Part shown: one piece after another, positions 22,447 to 35,530 of the stretch
Numbering within the stretch: the stretch's first letter is position 1
Layout: every line of letters starts with the position of its first letter
Origin: Membranipora membranacea
Taxonomy: Eukaryota; Bryozoa; Gymnolaemata; Cheilostomatida; Membraniporidae
Assembly (NCBI GenBank): GCA_914767715.1
Contig: OU612071.1
Span: 24,487,681-24,551,680 of the forward strand
Length of the DNA stretch: 64,000 bases
Direction: 5' to 3'
The notes under the pieces: generated by a model
Told to the model about the DNA's origin: nothing
What the model saw: only the letters and a program-made list of their open reading frames with translations
Database searches by the model: none
Translations under genes and position numbers: made by a program

Positions 22447-23589
22447 ATACCTCAAAATCACAACCAGCTATAAATGATATACCTGAACCACAAGCAAGCA
22501 ATCATGCCACTGCTACAGTGCGCAACTGCACAGATACAGTCAATAAACCTGCTAACCTAGCATCATGGACCATTCCAGTATATGTATCAACAATAGAAAA
22601 CCCTGATCAAGAAACTCTTGTTTATGCCCTACTAGACTCTGGGTCCAATAGCACCTTCATAAGTCAGAATACTCTGCAGAAACTCAAGATATCCACTCAT
22701 GAAACAGAAATGAAAGTTAGCACACTTACTGATGTTAATGGTACCCTGTGGCTATAACAAACAGAAATACATAGATCTACCAACATGCGTAAGCCAATCG
22801 CACATCCCATTCAATAGGGAAGAAATACCTAACTCAATGTCTGTACAAGACTGGCCCCATTTAAGCCATCTCGCAACTGAATGCATTGCAGCCAAACATG
22901 GAAATACATTAGAACTTGGCCTACTGATTGGAAATAATTTACCACATGTGTTTATCTCCAGGCAAGAAGTAAGTAGGGGAGATCATGAGCCTTTCGCCCG
23001 GCTTACTGACCTGGGATGGATTTTGATGGGAAATACAGCAAAGCAACCCCCTACTAATCAATCAACTACAATAGTAAATCTAGCAATTTCTCAACCAACC
23101 ACAAGAGAATATATTTCTCTCAAAACAGAAGCAGAGAAACTCAATCCTGATAATGATGACAACAATGTCAATCTAAAAACTAAGCGAATTAAAGTTCTCA
23201 GTTCTGACTTCCATTCTAAGCAAGCTGATGAAACACTTTCTACCGATGATATAAACTTGCTAAAGACAATGAAAGATCACGTCTATAAAGATGATGATGG
23301 TCATACCACAATGCTGCTGCAGATTAAATGCAAACCAAGTGCACACAAGTCCAAAATCATGACATTATATCCTTCCAAACCAGTACGGAAGAAACTCTCT
23401 GATCCACTGTACTCCAAGCAATATCACAAATTAATATCTGAAGGTGATGCCGATATCATTCATCCTAATCAGCTAGAGAATACTGAATCATATTATGGTG
23501 TATACATCCCTACAGAACCTGATAAAATCAGCTTTGTTTTATATAGCGCCGCCAAGGTGGGAGGCAGGAAATCAGACAGCTTTCAGTAG
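22447..23589 (+). pseudogene. BEL/Pao aspartic protease (DUF1758) and start of RT, frameshifted
   Basis: ALLDSGSNSTFIS near 22629-22668 holds the aspartic protease D-S-G active site typical of Pao proteases. The frame changes near 22740; the second frame (from 22732) has WPHLSHLATECIA, LELGLLIGNN and FARLTDLGWILMGN, the C-terminal pattern of DUF1758. Further on, ESYYGVYIPTEPDKISFVLYS and AAKVGG match the first RT block of Pao Pol. The sequence is then interrupted by the hAT element. The RT catalytic core is not present on either side of the insertion, so it was deleted in this copy. Confidence 0.7.
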
Positions 23590-24632
23590 TGATGGCAAAT
23601 TGTCAGATTTTGGCGAGACGGGACGAGACCGAGACAGCAAGAAAATTCGGGACGAGACCGGGACGAGACCGAGACATATAACGATGCCGATAAAACATTC
23701 TTCAGATATCACAATTTAAAAGAATGGTGGATATTCATTCACTATCACTAGTGCAATCAGCTTATAGTACATTTGATTCAAGTTGTAACTTATGATCTAT
23801 GGCAATAAGGATCTATGTTGAAACCAAGTTTCATCAAATTCTGCCAAGTATTATATTGAATTATAGAAAGCCACATGCGTGCAGATTTCCACTAATTCTT
23901 GCAAATTAAATTTTGTATGAGTATCAGCCTGCCACACATGATTGTCATTGCCCAAATTCATACTCATGATTTATGGGTGTAATCCTACTGTAATCCTCCT
24001 CAGCCAATCTAAAACATAGGCCTATAGTGATAACTAAATAAAATAGTTAAACCAAGGAGAAGCTGTTTCTTCTTGTTTATTATACCAACCAGTCCAGTGA
24101 TTCAGCTTCTGGATATGCTTAGGCTCAACTATCTCCTCATATTTATACAATTTGATACCCCATTAGTCATTGTATCCCTTCTCCCTCTTGCCCCAGGTCC
24201 AAATCAATGAGAAAGCTCCACATTGATCATCCATTCCATCTTTTTGACAGAAGTTGTTTACATAGATACGGCCTTGACTTATCAATCAAAACAGACAGCC
24301 AATCAATCAAATCTGACAGCCAATCAGATAACATTTCCGTTAAATAATTGCAGCAAAAGCATGACTAATAACTATCATTCCATTATATCATACTCAGAAT
24401 TACGTGTGACATCATATGATAACCGTGGTGTAGTGGGTAAGAGCATGGACTGCTGATCACTAGGTCACTGGTTTGAGTCTGGGTGAAGGCAATGTTTTGA
24501 CCAGCTACTACCATTTACAATGCCAGTGTCTCGACCTGTAGTAATAGTTGTCTGTCTCGACGAGACGAGATACTGTCCCGAGGAGACAAGTCTCGCGAGA
24601 CCGGGAATTGTCCCGTCTCGTTGCCATCACTA
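23587..24632. mobile_element. Non-autonomous hAT transposon inserted in the BEL/Pao element
   Basis: Terminal inverted repeats TAGTGATGGCAA and TTGCCATCACTA with a perfect 8-bp target duplication GCTTTCAG (23579-23586 and 24633-24640). Subterminal regions carry many GGGACGAGACC/GTCTCG words in both orientations, as in hAT elements, where they bind transposase. 1046 bp, with no transposase ORF. The interior includes a tRNA-like segment at about 24421-24490. Confidence 0.88.
24421..24490 (+). repeat. tRNA-like sequence inside the hAT element
   Basis: The A-box-like GTGGTGTAGTGGGTAAGAGC and the B-box-like GGTTTGAGTCTG are at tRNA spacing. Likely a captured tRNA-derived SINE head. Stems are too poor for a functional tRNA. 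Confidence 0.5.
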
Positions 24633-24640
24633 GCTTTCAG

Positions 24641-24832
24641 TTTAGCTCCTCTCCTAGGCCTAACCCTTCAACTGGTAGGGTTGTTTTATCCACCAATACA
24701 TCTATCTATGACCCTTTTGATTTCATTTCTCCCTACACTTCCAAGGAGAACCCTCTGACTGGTGGCCTCCTATTACGGTGGGAGAGCTGGAAATCATCTC
24801 TATCTGATCTTTCTAACATTGACATCAAATAG
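24641..24832 (+). pseudogene. BEL/Pao Pol fragment (Peptidase_A17 region) after the hAT insertion
   Basis: Translation gives VVLSTNTSIYDPFDFISPYT and then LRWESWKSSLSDLSNI, matching the Pao pattern 'LS-x-x-x-s-x-y-DP-l-G-f-x-s-P' and 'W-x-x-W-x-x-x-L-x-x-L'. Normally some 150-200 residues of RT separate this from the block before the insertion, so a deletion preceded or accompanied decay. Stops follow immediately. Confidence 0.65.
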
Positions 24833-25105
24833 ATGCCTACATAGGTCTGTGTTAAAACTTAAAACCATCATTGAAAACTATGTCAAAACTTCCCGAATTA
24901 AAAGGAAACCATTTGCGGAAAATTTATGAAATTTTAGGTGGGAGTGTAGTGTTTTCGGATGTTATTATTAAAATTTCATAAACCCAGTTTCGTTAACTTG
25001 TTTACTGTTACCTTGCTGCCAATCTATTCATAGCCACAGCGCATAACCACAGAGAGAATCATCTATTCAACTCAATGTTTTCATAGCCGAATCATCCCTC
25101 CAAGC

Positions 25106-25182
25106 TGTTACTCTTTGACCCCTTATAAACCCCATTATACTCAGTTACTCTTTGACCCCTCATAAACCCCATTATACCTAAA
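25106..25182 (+). repeat. 38-bp direct repeat (two copies)
   Basis: GTTACTCTTTGACCCCTTAT is followed by AAACCCCATTATAC; the same text recurs with one change about 38 bp later. It lies inside the candidate 3' LTR of the BEL/Pao element. Confidence 0.75.
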
Positions 25183-25399
25183 GAATAACAAACATTATTA
25201 CCTGATTCACTACATTTGCCTGATTCACCAAACCCCCTTTGTGTCGTCACATGTTGCGATAGCGATGGGGCCCCCTTTTATCTATTATTTTCAGCACTTG
25301 TTTTTGTCTTTTTTACTATAAATTGAAATGCTTGGTCAAAGTACCTTATTCGAGCTTAAATCCTCAGAGAACGAGGTAATAATTTTACATGTTGTTTCT

Positions 25400-28138
25400 T
25401 CGTTTGAATCCATGATATACAAACCGTACATGGTCTAGAGCTCATATTTTTTACTAACTTTCTCCTGGAAAGGGTGACAGAGGTATGTTTATATTATTTT
25501 TACCTTTTATCATAGCAACGCATCATCTAAAAACTTGATATCGATTGAAACAAACTTGCATTTTTACCATGACAAATGCCATTTCAATTTCAATGTTTTA
25601 TGTATAACCACTTGAAATCATACTAACCACACGTTATCAATATTTTAATCAATTTTATATAAAATTGTAGTTTTACGGTGTCAACGGTTTACTCAAATAA
25701 ACTACTATAAACTGCACCCGTTAGAAACTCAATCAATAATCTAGGGGGGCAGTTACATAGGGTATCTCAATAAATTTATATTAAATTCCTTGATGATACC
25801 ATATTAAACATTTTCACTTGTCTGGTTGACAAAATAGTAAACATTATATCCATCTGACAAAACGGTGGTCTTGATTGTGTAGTCAGCAATTAGCCTACAC
25901 ACACATACAAGTGCAGAATATATTTGATGACGGCCGTGTTGGCGCTTCATAGAATCACAAGTGAATCAGAGATTTTGTATCTCGTATGAATCTGAAACCA
26001 CTTGACAAGTGAACGTCAACTTGAGCTATTAATAGCTTCAGTCACTGCATTAAGAGATTATTCTGTTGTATCTAATTTCTATTACTCTCGTAAATTGTAA
26101 ATTGAGATATTGTCGGATCGGTGTATCGACATTGGCAAGCTATTGTGTTTAAGGTATAGTAACGGTATCGGTGAATTTTTATAATACCATTATAGTCGGA
26201 TAGGTAATTTGAAACTATTGGTTAATTTTTTGCAATATCTTCATCGATTTATTTTCTTTTGCTAATTACAGTATTTACTACAATTACTACGAATACTATG
26301 AAACAGAGCGCGAGAAAATTATTTATGAATGAAATTATTCACACTTTGCGCATGACGCAACGAGCTATACCAGCAGTGTGTGAAATCAGCTATCAGCTGG
26401 AAATGGTGGTGTAATAGCAGTCTGATAACACAAACAACTGCTTTGGGCATGGCAATCAGAGGATAATGACAGCATTGATCATGAAACAATAGGATATTTG
26501 ATTATGACAGAACAGGCTAAAAGATGCAAAAAGTTGTCTTTTCAATGTCAGGAGGAAGACAATTCACTCTGTCTTTTTTACAGCTGATGTTGAAATATCC
26601 TGCTGATTCCCAAATTATTGGTCATCAAGTTAGGTCAACCGGAAACATCCCTGTTTCATTCATAAAAAATTATTATCTGATTACCGAAGTGGAGATTATG
26701 TTGGATTATTGGCCACAGATTTGGATAAACATGTCCAAACTCGTCAAAAATCATCATAAAACAAAGTTGAAATCATAACTCACACCTTCCAAGAAATATG
26801 AATATGGAATTCAAAGGGGATAAGTGACAAATTGTGATTTAAGAGGTGAGTCACCCCCATAGAGCAGATTGCTTCCTGTGTTCAGTAGGTCAACTTTGAG
26901 AGGTGATACAGTTGTTGCTATGGTAGCTAAGTTGAAGAGCAACATCACGCCGCTGTTATCAGTTGGTTTACTAAAATAATCGGCAAGCAATCAAGGCTGA
27001 GGCCTTCTTTATCTTCAGAAAAATAACTCCATATCATACCATGTTTTGTCATTGAGAAAATAACCAAACATCCCCTACTGATAGAAATGAGAGCATGTAG
27101 AGCATTTATGATTGTTTATCACTTACACATTGGTCATGCCGTTGTCATGAGGAGTCAATGCATGCAACAGATACAATAAATCATGTCAGGTGCTCAAATT
27201 GTGTTAGATAAATAACTAAATGCACAGTTGAGCTAATGAGCAAATATTACTTTCCTTTACACGGTGGTGTCCACTCCCAAAGTCTATGTAAGAGAATATT
27301 TTTTTCCATATATATACATTTTGAAGTCTCTAGAATTGTTAACTAGTGTTTTTTATGCTGTCAGATTAGAATTCAGCTGTGAGGACACCAATAAGTAACC
27401 TCATGTCTGGCACAAAATTATGCGTTACTTCATCGTGCACAAAAAAGCACTCAGGAGCCAAATTGAAGGAATATGATGATAAATAATTCAACCTCACCTT
27501 CTTTATAACTGCTATTCAAAAATCAAGAAGAAAACCAATTCCATCTCTATGCTACAGCTGCCTGAAAGTTTCCTTTCAAGCAAAACACGTGATTTTTGTG
27601 CAGTCATGACGCGACGTCAAAAGACGTTACGTCCTCGACTCTCATAGAAATATACTCCTACCTAGATGGTCTTCCATATATGCCAAAATCAACTAATTCG
27701 GGCAACTTTTTTTTAGGCGTTACTATATCTTAAGATATGTATAGTAAATACCACTAAGAACTATAATCTGTAATCCTAATGCTTCGTATATACTTCAGAG
27801 CGTTCTTGAGCCCCCACCCCCTACAAGCGCAGTACACAATTATTAACCGTGGATAATCCCTATCGCTCAAGACAGAGTAAACTCGGAGCAATCCAACTAC
27901 ACCTTGTTGTGTACACGGCCCAATCCGTTTCTCACAGTAGCCTGACATAACATGTCTTGACAACAATGAGGGGAGATGCTGCCAACCATGCAGGCAGCAT
28001 CAGAAAACATTGTGTGAATAATACAAAGGTGAACTGACATAATTTCACTTCAAACTGCTAGCGATGGAGTTTGCAAGTATTTACAAACAATTTTGAAATT
28101 TCATACATACAGGTAATTATTCTCTTTCTTTTCTACAG
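25400..28138. other. No gene recognised (2.7 kb)
   Basis: No coding or element signature I could support. Open frames at 26524-26778 (+) and 27754-27966 (-) have no recognisable content. Confidence 0.4.
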
Positions 28139-29610
28139 GAAATCATAACTTTGTAGATAGCTCCAACAGTAATGAAGACTTCCTACGACACTTTAGTACT
28201 ACAAACTGGAACAAACTGAACCTGGAGGAAAGGCTAAATCATTCCCATAAAAGTAGTCTGGCATGTCTCAAACCGAACAGTGCAAGCCACTGTGTGCTCC
28301 GAGTAAACAGTTAAGCAGCATGTAGGTGACCGGGACTCAGCTATAGGAAAAATTGACCCAGATTTTTAGATGAAATTGGTGGTCAAACTGAGGGTAATCT
28401 CTGCTCAAATAAGAGACACAGACGATATTGTAGGTGAGAGGATAGCCTCAGGTACAAAAATAATGATTCTGTCCAACATCCTCAGTTACCGGAGTATGGC
28501 GAATGTTAGCAAAACAATTTGTTTTGGAGGACAAAAAAGAACAAACTACCAAGCATTATGAGATCAAACATGACAACTTCCTGTTTGATCTGGAAGCTGT
28601 CAAGGTTGAACTTGGTGTAACACCGAATCCTGTATGCTCTCATCTCGCTGAAAGATGTGTTGTCCTCCAACAGGATGGCAAACCTGCAATTAATGGAAGA
28701 CAAGTCCTAAAAGCATTTAAGATAGATGAGGGACAGTGTGCACCCATATCATATATTGTCAGTGCCAGGATAATACACAGACAAATAGATGTGGATGGCG
28801 TAAATGTTACCATAAGCAAACTTTTACCCCATGATGAGAAACCTACGGGACTGACAAATGAAATGGTTCTATCTGGGGTGATAGACATTAGAACTGCAAC
28901 AGTACCTATAACATTATATGTCCATAAATATACTGAGTGCATGGTCAGAACAGAAGTACGACTTGAAGGCAGAGCATATTCCCTTCAAAGCATTATAGAC
29001 AAGTCATTGAGAGAACAGGTACATGAGAGGATTGCATAGAAAATCCTATCCCACACACTTCTCGTTTGTACTGGCCAAGTAAGAACAGGAAGTAAAAGGT
29101 AAAAAGCCTGAGAAAAAAGCTTTTGGACCCAGTATGTAGATGATTATAATGTATTTAACTTTCTTTCTTCCCTTCTCTAAAAGTTAATGAATTGACAGAA
29201 AAATTTTATTCAATTTAACTGCAATAAGTGACCCTTCTCATTTCAGGTACAAAAGTTGAGGCAGCTGGCATCGCAGGCCTCAATAGTAAGATAACCAACA
29301 GGAAGTACGCAATATGGCATGACCACTCGATAATAGCTAATTGCATCGGCAACGAGTTTAGAGCATCATCATGAAATATCAAAAAGTAATGCCAGAAAAG
29401 CTATAGTTGGAATCGGGGACATCATGTGCGATGCTGAGGAGATACACAAACAACCCAGTGGAAGACGATTGTATAGGATGTTAGTAAATCTGTGCCACAT
29501 TCAAGACCTTGCGTATGCCATTGACTTTAGGGCAAACAAGAGAAACATTTTGAATTTTACGGGTGGGGCTCACCTATGTGTTCCGACTGGATTTCAAAAA
29601 AGGTAAATTT
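28139..29610 (+). pseudogene. Broken coding locus of unknown family
   Basis: A good acceptor (TTTCTTTTCTACAG) precedes an open stretch 28139-28314 (contains LNLEERLNHSHKSSLACLK). Further coding-like pieces are 28370-28561, 28503-29039 (178 codons with QFVLEDKKEQ, AINGRQVLKAFKID, and ITLYVHKYTECMV), 29255-29370 (with RKYAIWHDHSIIAN) and 29384-29610 (with GDIMCDAEEIH and VPTGFQKR). They change frame at about 28500 and are separated by stops, so the locus is either a pseudogene or a gene with introns I have misplaced. The text reminds me of uncharacterised multi-copy proteins of aquatic invertebrates (the 'WHDHS' phrase), but I cannot name a domain. No function is proposed. Confidence 0.45.
28503..29039 (+). 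CDS. Longest open piece of the unknown 28-29.6 kb locus (178 codons)
   Basis: Starts at an internal ATG, but the sequence just before it in another frame (ILSNILSYRSMANVSK) looks like its continuation, so the true protein probably spans a frameshift near 28500. It is soluble in composition, with no signal peptide or membrane helix and no motif I recognise. Only two widely spaced Cys pairs are visible. Ends at TAG 29037-29039. Confidence 0.4.
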   Translation: MLAKQFVLEDKKEQTTKHYEIKHDNFLFDLEAVKVELGVTPNPVCSHLAERCVVLQQDGKPAINGRQVLKAFKIDEGQCAPISYIVSARIIHRQIDVDGVNVTISKLLPHDEKPTGLTNEMVLSGVIDIRTATVPITLYVHKYTECMVRTEVRLEGRAYSLQSIIDKSLREQVHERIA

Positions 29611-32600
29611 TCCTAAAAGGCATGCTGAATGCCATTTCATTCCATAACTGCACATTTCCCAGAGTGGTTCGTGTTAGTTGCATCGAGATCACTCATTACT
29701 GAATGCCAAGAATGGTTCTTCAAAGATATTTAAGGAACGAATGATAGCACTATCTACCAACCCACGTGGTGAGAGGCTATAATATGAAGCGGTTGGAAGG
29801 TGATTTCGGTAGGTCGCTGAAGTCACAAGGCAGCGATGCTGTGGGATGCTGTAGATCCTGCAGCTTTTGTTGTGCATAAGGAGAGAATTTCTGATTATCT
29901 CTTTGATGAATGCTGGCAGAAGAAGTCAAAGATGGATCATAGATTTTTCGGACTGGAGGGTCATCAATAAATATATCATGGCATGTTGAAATTCCAATCT
30001 CATTGTTCTTGTTACAGAAGTATCACTTGTGAATTTATGTGCCTTAAACAAATGATTCTCTTTGGAGGTACTCTCCAGCTACAAAGTGTTGAGGTGACAA
30101 TCTATTTTTCTTTTGCTTTTGTCCGATATTGTTGCCTTGACACAGATGTGACATTATAAGACTCGTGAAATTTTTAGAAACAATATCTTTTCTCCTCCAC
30201 TTGGCGAGATCATGAATGAGTTTGTTTTCCTTATTCTTTTTTTATTGTAGTTCTCATGGAGCAGTGTGTTTATTAAAACCTTCTGTAAGGTAGAAACAAT
30301 GTACAAGCATGTGCCCGACAGCGTACCGAAGAGTATAATGTTCAGCTCAGCAAAAAAAAAAGAAGAAAAAAGCTGCAAATGCCCAACTATGTGAAAAAAA
30401 AGAGGCTTGGGGCATCAGTGGTGTGGGTGGAGATCAGAGACCAACCTCGGTTGACGATCAATGTAAACTGATAATACAGAGAATTTAAAAGGAGAAAAAG
30501 CATGGATCAGTTGACACTTAACTGAAACGTGTTCAATTGACATGGATCGCTGTCATTTTAAGCTTTTATCTAGCGTATGTCATACCGAACAAACTGAACA
30601 CTTCTACTAGTGCCAGCTTATACCCGAGACTACAGGGGTTGGTCTTCATTCATGCAATCACCACAACAGTGATATTAATATTCTCCTTGATCACATCGGA
30701 TATTTAAACCTTATAGGCTTGAATTTATATCTTCATCACCTGTTATCAGCAATGATTTTCAATTATTGTCATTATTAAAAGTTTTAACACACATTATCAA
30801 CAAAGCAGCTCGATGCAAAATTTGCAAAACATGCTCAATTCAATAAAGGAACAGTTACCTTCTAACAACTACTTCAATATTGTCCCATTATATTTTAGCA
30901 ACAGATGTTGATATTTATTTCTCACTATCATATGCACAATGCACTTTGATGTAGTTTGAGTCTCCTTTGAATGGTTGTTTTCATAATAAGATAATAGTCA
31001 TATTTTTGTAATGTTATTTGTCTATAGCTTGACTTCAGGTTAGCTACATGTATAAATATGAGAATGCATAGGCAGAAGAAGACATGATTATCAGCTCGAG
31101 ACTGAACTTCAAGAAATACATACACTAGATTCTGATGGGTATCCATGGCTATTTTTTTCAATGTAAATGTATAAGAATCCACTCTCAAAAATCCTCTCTG
31201 TTTTTCACTTGAGTTGAGGATAGAGTTGAGGGGGCTGTGCTTACAGTAAAAGAAGACTGCCCTGTCTGTGATGAAGTTACGAGAGATGTACATCAAAGAG
31301 GAAGAACAGAGTATTTATGCTCTACTACCCTCTATGTTGTGCTGTCTTATTCTCGGCAGCATAGCCCACAAAGTCATTGGGGTAAGATATAAAATTAACT
31401 GATACTGTACGAATAGTTGTGTATCAGGTTTTCTGTCTGATGATTCGCTGGTTTGCAGATAGAGGTTTACGATTATATTCTACATAAACACAGGTGATGA
31501 TATTTCCCTGGATCCTTTCACTATCAAGATTCTGCACTTCAGTCTAACCACATATTTTTAATATCTGAGAAATGACTGTAACACTGGACATCGCACGCTG
31601 GTCTTGTGAAGGAGTTTTGAGAGTATATGATCGTGATAACTGGAGCTGCCAGATAGGATATTTTTGGCCGCAGGTATGCTCAAATATGTGTTAGATACAT
31701 ATTAACTAAAAAAATAATGACCCTTTAATGTATGCAATTTCAGTCACAAATACGGCAGCTATACATTCATAGATAGAGTACTAACAAGACTTAGACAGTC
31801 AACATAGTGCAGGTAAGTTTATTTATGTTATTTGTTGTGTTTTTCATTGTAATGTTGAATTTATATCAACCCACCGGAATTGATTTATGTGAATATCTTG
31901 ATGCATAAATTGTAGACAAAGAAATTTCAGATATTTTTATTTTCAATGCTTACATTGAAGGTAAACGCTTTACTCATTTAGGTTGTTGTTTGCAGAAAAA
32001 AAAAGATATTCAAACCAAGGAAGTGAAAATGGTAATATATTGTTTAATAACAGTTACATTTGCTAGATAATCTGAAACTCTGATTGCAGAGCTCGTCTTG
32101 AGGAAATATGTTATATAAAAATGATAAATCAGCTGAAAGTTTCTTCGACATCCAGGCCTCCTAAATCAGCCTATCAAAATCAAAGGATGAAAGTAGCACT
32201 ATCATTAAAAGAGGCGAAGCAGAGGACGCTGCAGGCTATCTCTGTTGAGCAAAAAACAATGTCAAGAAGCATGGCTCAGCAAACTCAACAGAAGAATGTG
32301 ATTATTAGTGTTTTAAATGTGTTCCTCATATGGATATCTATTTTAGAGATGTTCTCACCTCGATGTAACATCCATCTTCTAACCAACGTTTCTTAGGTTC
32401 CGGGGGAGGGGGTGTTGACCATATAGTGCCTAATATTATTATTATTTTGTTATCAGTATTGGCCAGTGAAAGTATTCTTGTTGTGCATAGGTATTCAGAA
32501 TGCCATTACAGCAATGCATAAGAGTACCTGTTTTCATTTCACTGAGCATGGAGACGATTGAATTTGAAAAAACGCATGTCCCTGGTTTTGAGTACTCTGG

Positions 32601-32877
32601 TGCAAAATATAAAAAGTGTTATGATTCACATAGCCATATATGAATCAGCTATTGCTTCTCCAAGCTTTGTGAACTAATTAATTTAATAAAACAGGATCTT
32701 GTTTATGACAAATGAGCTCTCTAGCCTGATATAGGCAAACTGTTATCACAAACACAGGCTCAACCAAATACAAACATACTAATAATTGATTGTTAAGATA
32801 AGACATTGAAACGGTTTAGACTCTGAAACAGACATTGCAAAGTCAGCTTGAGTGATGGATTATTTGTGTCTTTGGAG
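29611..32877. other. No gene recognised (3.3 kb)
   Basis: AT-rich. Open frames at 30928-31296 (-) and 32121-32396 (+) have ordinary lengths for such DNA and no motif. Possible C-terminal debris of the 28 kb locus at 29640-29900 could not be supported. Confidence 0.35.
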
Positions 32878-35530
32878 ACATTACATGGTGTGTATACAAG
32901 GGTTGAGAGACTGAAAAAAATCCTGATTAAAGATACGATGCACTAGTTAATAAAACCAATATCGAAGCGGTTGGATATTTGTGAGTGTGCAGCTACTGCC
33001 TGACTGTGAGTATGTTCTATAATATCTGTTATCATGGAATTTAGAAATGTTGGTGTCTTCCACTCAATGTTTGAGATTATCATGGTTCGTTATCAGAATG
33101 TATAAAACAGCTGACCGGCAAGCAACCCAGCCCCTAATTAACTTGATATTCCCAACAACAAGTTTTTAGGCGTTTGAATTGAGGATAAGTCCATGACATC
33201 ACTGCATTGTCTATCATCTATCATGCAATGGGTTGTTTAGCATCTCAGGTACTGATATTGTGGTTATTGAAAACTTCTACAACAGTGTAGAATATCTCAA
33301 TGCTTTTATGAAATGCCCTCGGCATGGACTTAGGACAATCATCTAGATAGTGGAAATATATCAGACTTGAAAATTTTATTAAATTAATTAAATTTTTAAA
33401 TGTTGCTCAATTGCTGCCTCTCCAAGTGATTTTATGGATTTGAGCTATTCTGATGCAACAGTTCCCTTAGATATTGTTTAGATACCTTGTGGGTCATATT
33501 ATGATTTCAACTATTTTATTGCTAGACTGTTATATTTACCATTACTCTTTGAAAACCATTGAAACATTAGATCCTCATCCATGGAAACCCTATGCAGAAA
33601 CTAACTTTTGTGGAACTAGTAGAGCTATTAGGATATTGGTACTATCCCTATGCTATATTCACAGTTGACAATCAAGTGTTGTGTCCTCATAATATGTGAC
33701 CACTAATTAATTTAACATGATCATTTGAGCATGCTGCCTATAATATAAATAAGCAAGCTCATCACAACTATAATTAATCATTAGTATGACCCAATACACA
33801 ATGATCAGATAATGAATATATCCGTTCCGACAACAAATCAAACAGTTTGATTTATATGACAAACAAAACACAAAATGAACGACGAGGATAAAACTCAAAA
33901 AGATTGAGGTAGAGATAAGACGACTATGTTGTTCTGTGGTGGATCACCTGTTTGTGAGGTGCTTAAGAATAATAACGATTTATTCGGCGTGGATAGAGAG
34001 AAATGTCAGCCCTATGATTATGATGGCACAATTCAAATCTTGAACGCTCATTTTTTGGTAAAATCAAATAAAAGGTTCATGAGTCATGTGTTTAGGCAAA
34101 TGCGTCAGACAGCAGATGAGACGATAGCTCAATTTGTAGGGAGATTTAGGAAATCTTCTATTGGCTGTGAGTATGGTGATGTTAACGGCTCTATAATTGA
34201 TCAGATTGTTTCAGGCTGCTATTATGATGCTCTTAGAAAAAGGCTCTTAGAAGCAGAGGCAACTCTTGACCTAGCAAAGCTTATGAGTATTTCAGTATCA
34301 CATGAAACGGTCGAAATGCAAAACAGGGAAATGAGAAATGGTCAAAACCATAGTGCTAATGCTCATTCTAATAGTAATACTCATGAATTTTCCAAAGCAA
34401 CAGGACTGGTGGTGTCACTTGATTAAGTTCATTTGTTAGGCATGGTAATAATGGCGGCAAGCCAAAACTCAAATATGAAAACTCCAATGGAGGTAGGTCC
34501 AGTAGCAAAGGCTACAAAGGTGCATCAAGTCGTAAGTCAGCTGAAAGGAGTTATAGGTGTAGTTATCCAAATAACACAATCCCACAAGCTACAATCTATG
34601 GCTCCAACATTTACAATCACAATAAGGCCGTAAACGTTGAAGTACAACACAACAAATAACAGCCCAATACCTGCTTCTACGAGGGTTGGTGGCCAAAAAA
34701 AAACACATCAGAAAACCACAATCTAATGAAAGACACGGCCAGACAATTCATTCCCTGAGTGCAGAAGATTTCCTTTGCCACGCACTGGTTTTGCATGCCG
34801 ATATCTCATGCACACATATTGACAACAATGAACTGTAAAATGCAACAACATTTTTCGTAGGAGAAAATCATTTTCAATCTATAATGAAGTTGTGCATCCA
34901 TCTCTGGTTTAAGAGACTAACTCATTGCCCAACAAAATACAAAAAAAAAACAGGGCCACTTTTTGATGATACTGATTTGCAGTCAAGTAAAGACAAGCGG
35001 AAGTGTTAATTCCTTACAGTAATGTTGATGAATCACTTTACTTACTCTTCTTATGCGAAAGGATACTACCCGCCCATATAAGTGGATTCCAGGGCAACTG
35101 ATATGAGCAAAAAAAAGAAACATATTGGTTGAATCGGCTGGCCTCATACTTCATTGGCAGTGAATTCAGAAAAAAAGACAATTCATGTGGAAAAAAAGTG
35201 ATTCCGAGTCAGCGAGGAAGTTAGGGTGTGGGTGGAGTTTTCTGTACCCTGCTTTAACCAAGAGTTATCTCCACCTTCAGAACACAAAGTGATCATAGGC
35301 TATCATCTAGCCTCAGCTAAATTTGTAGAAATAAATGGATTGGGGTGGGTAAGAGTCTAGCCCTGCAAGTATATTATATTTTATCACTAGGACTCACACA
35401 AATCTGCAGGCCAAAAAGAACTGGGAATGATTTATAAAGTTATTGAATGCAACAGTGTATTGTACACTCTGATCACTGCCAATTCCTTGATGAGATAAGA
35501 TAATCCTTCTGTGACGTTAGCAATCAAATT
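32878..35530 (+). repeat. Segmental duplication, copy A
   Basis: Begins AGACATTACATGGTGTGTAT and matches copy B (36898-39130) over several blocks: GTGCAGCTACTGCCTGACTG at about 32986, AACAACAAGTTTTTAGGCGT at about 33154, AATGCAACAGTGTATTGTAC at about 35446. It lacks some 390 bp present in B near the start, and contains extra sequence at about 33.7-34.75 kb including the Ty3/gypsy Gag fragment. By eye the divergence is roughly 15-25 percent. Confidence 0.7.
33926..34640 (+). pseudogene. Ty3/gypsy retrotransposon Gag fragment
   Basis: The frame 33926-34426 has YDGTIQILNAHFLVKSNKRF, FRQMRQTADETIAQFVGRFR and IDQIVSGCYYDALRKRLLEA, then LDLAKLMSIS. This is the order and wording of the Retrotrans_gag domain of Ty3/gypsy elements ('L-n-x-h-F-x-p-k-x-N', 'R-x-Q-x-x-x-E-t-x-x-q-F-v', 'i-v-x-G-c-x-x-x-x-l-R-x-r-L-L'). 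A TAA ends it at 34424; a further open frame (34433-34633) may be frameshifted nucleocapsid. No protease, RT or LTRs were seen. Confidence 0.75.

Larger units (their letters stand above)
20062..25400 (+). mobile_element. BEL/Pao LTR retrotransposon, degenerate
   Basis: Order seen: Gag N-terminus, a DUF1759-like Gag core, CCHC-like knuckles, repeat array, DUF1758-type aspartic protease, start of RT, (hAT insertion), and a Peptidase_A17-region fragment. The layout is that of BEL/Pao. A candidate polypurine tract (AGGTGGGAG, 24936-24944) is followed by TGTAGTG, a possible 3' LTR start. Defects are a frameshift at about 20.82 kb, TAA at 22224, a frameshift at about 22.74 kb, loss of the RT core, stops after 24829 and no clear integrase. 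Confidence 0.75.

Noticed and set aside
19570-25400. Matching 5' and 3' LTRs of the BEL/Pao element
   Set aside because: I could see a possible primer-binding site and polypurine tract but no shared sequence between the two flanks by eye.
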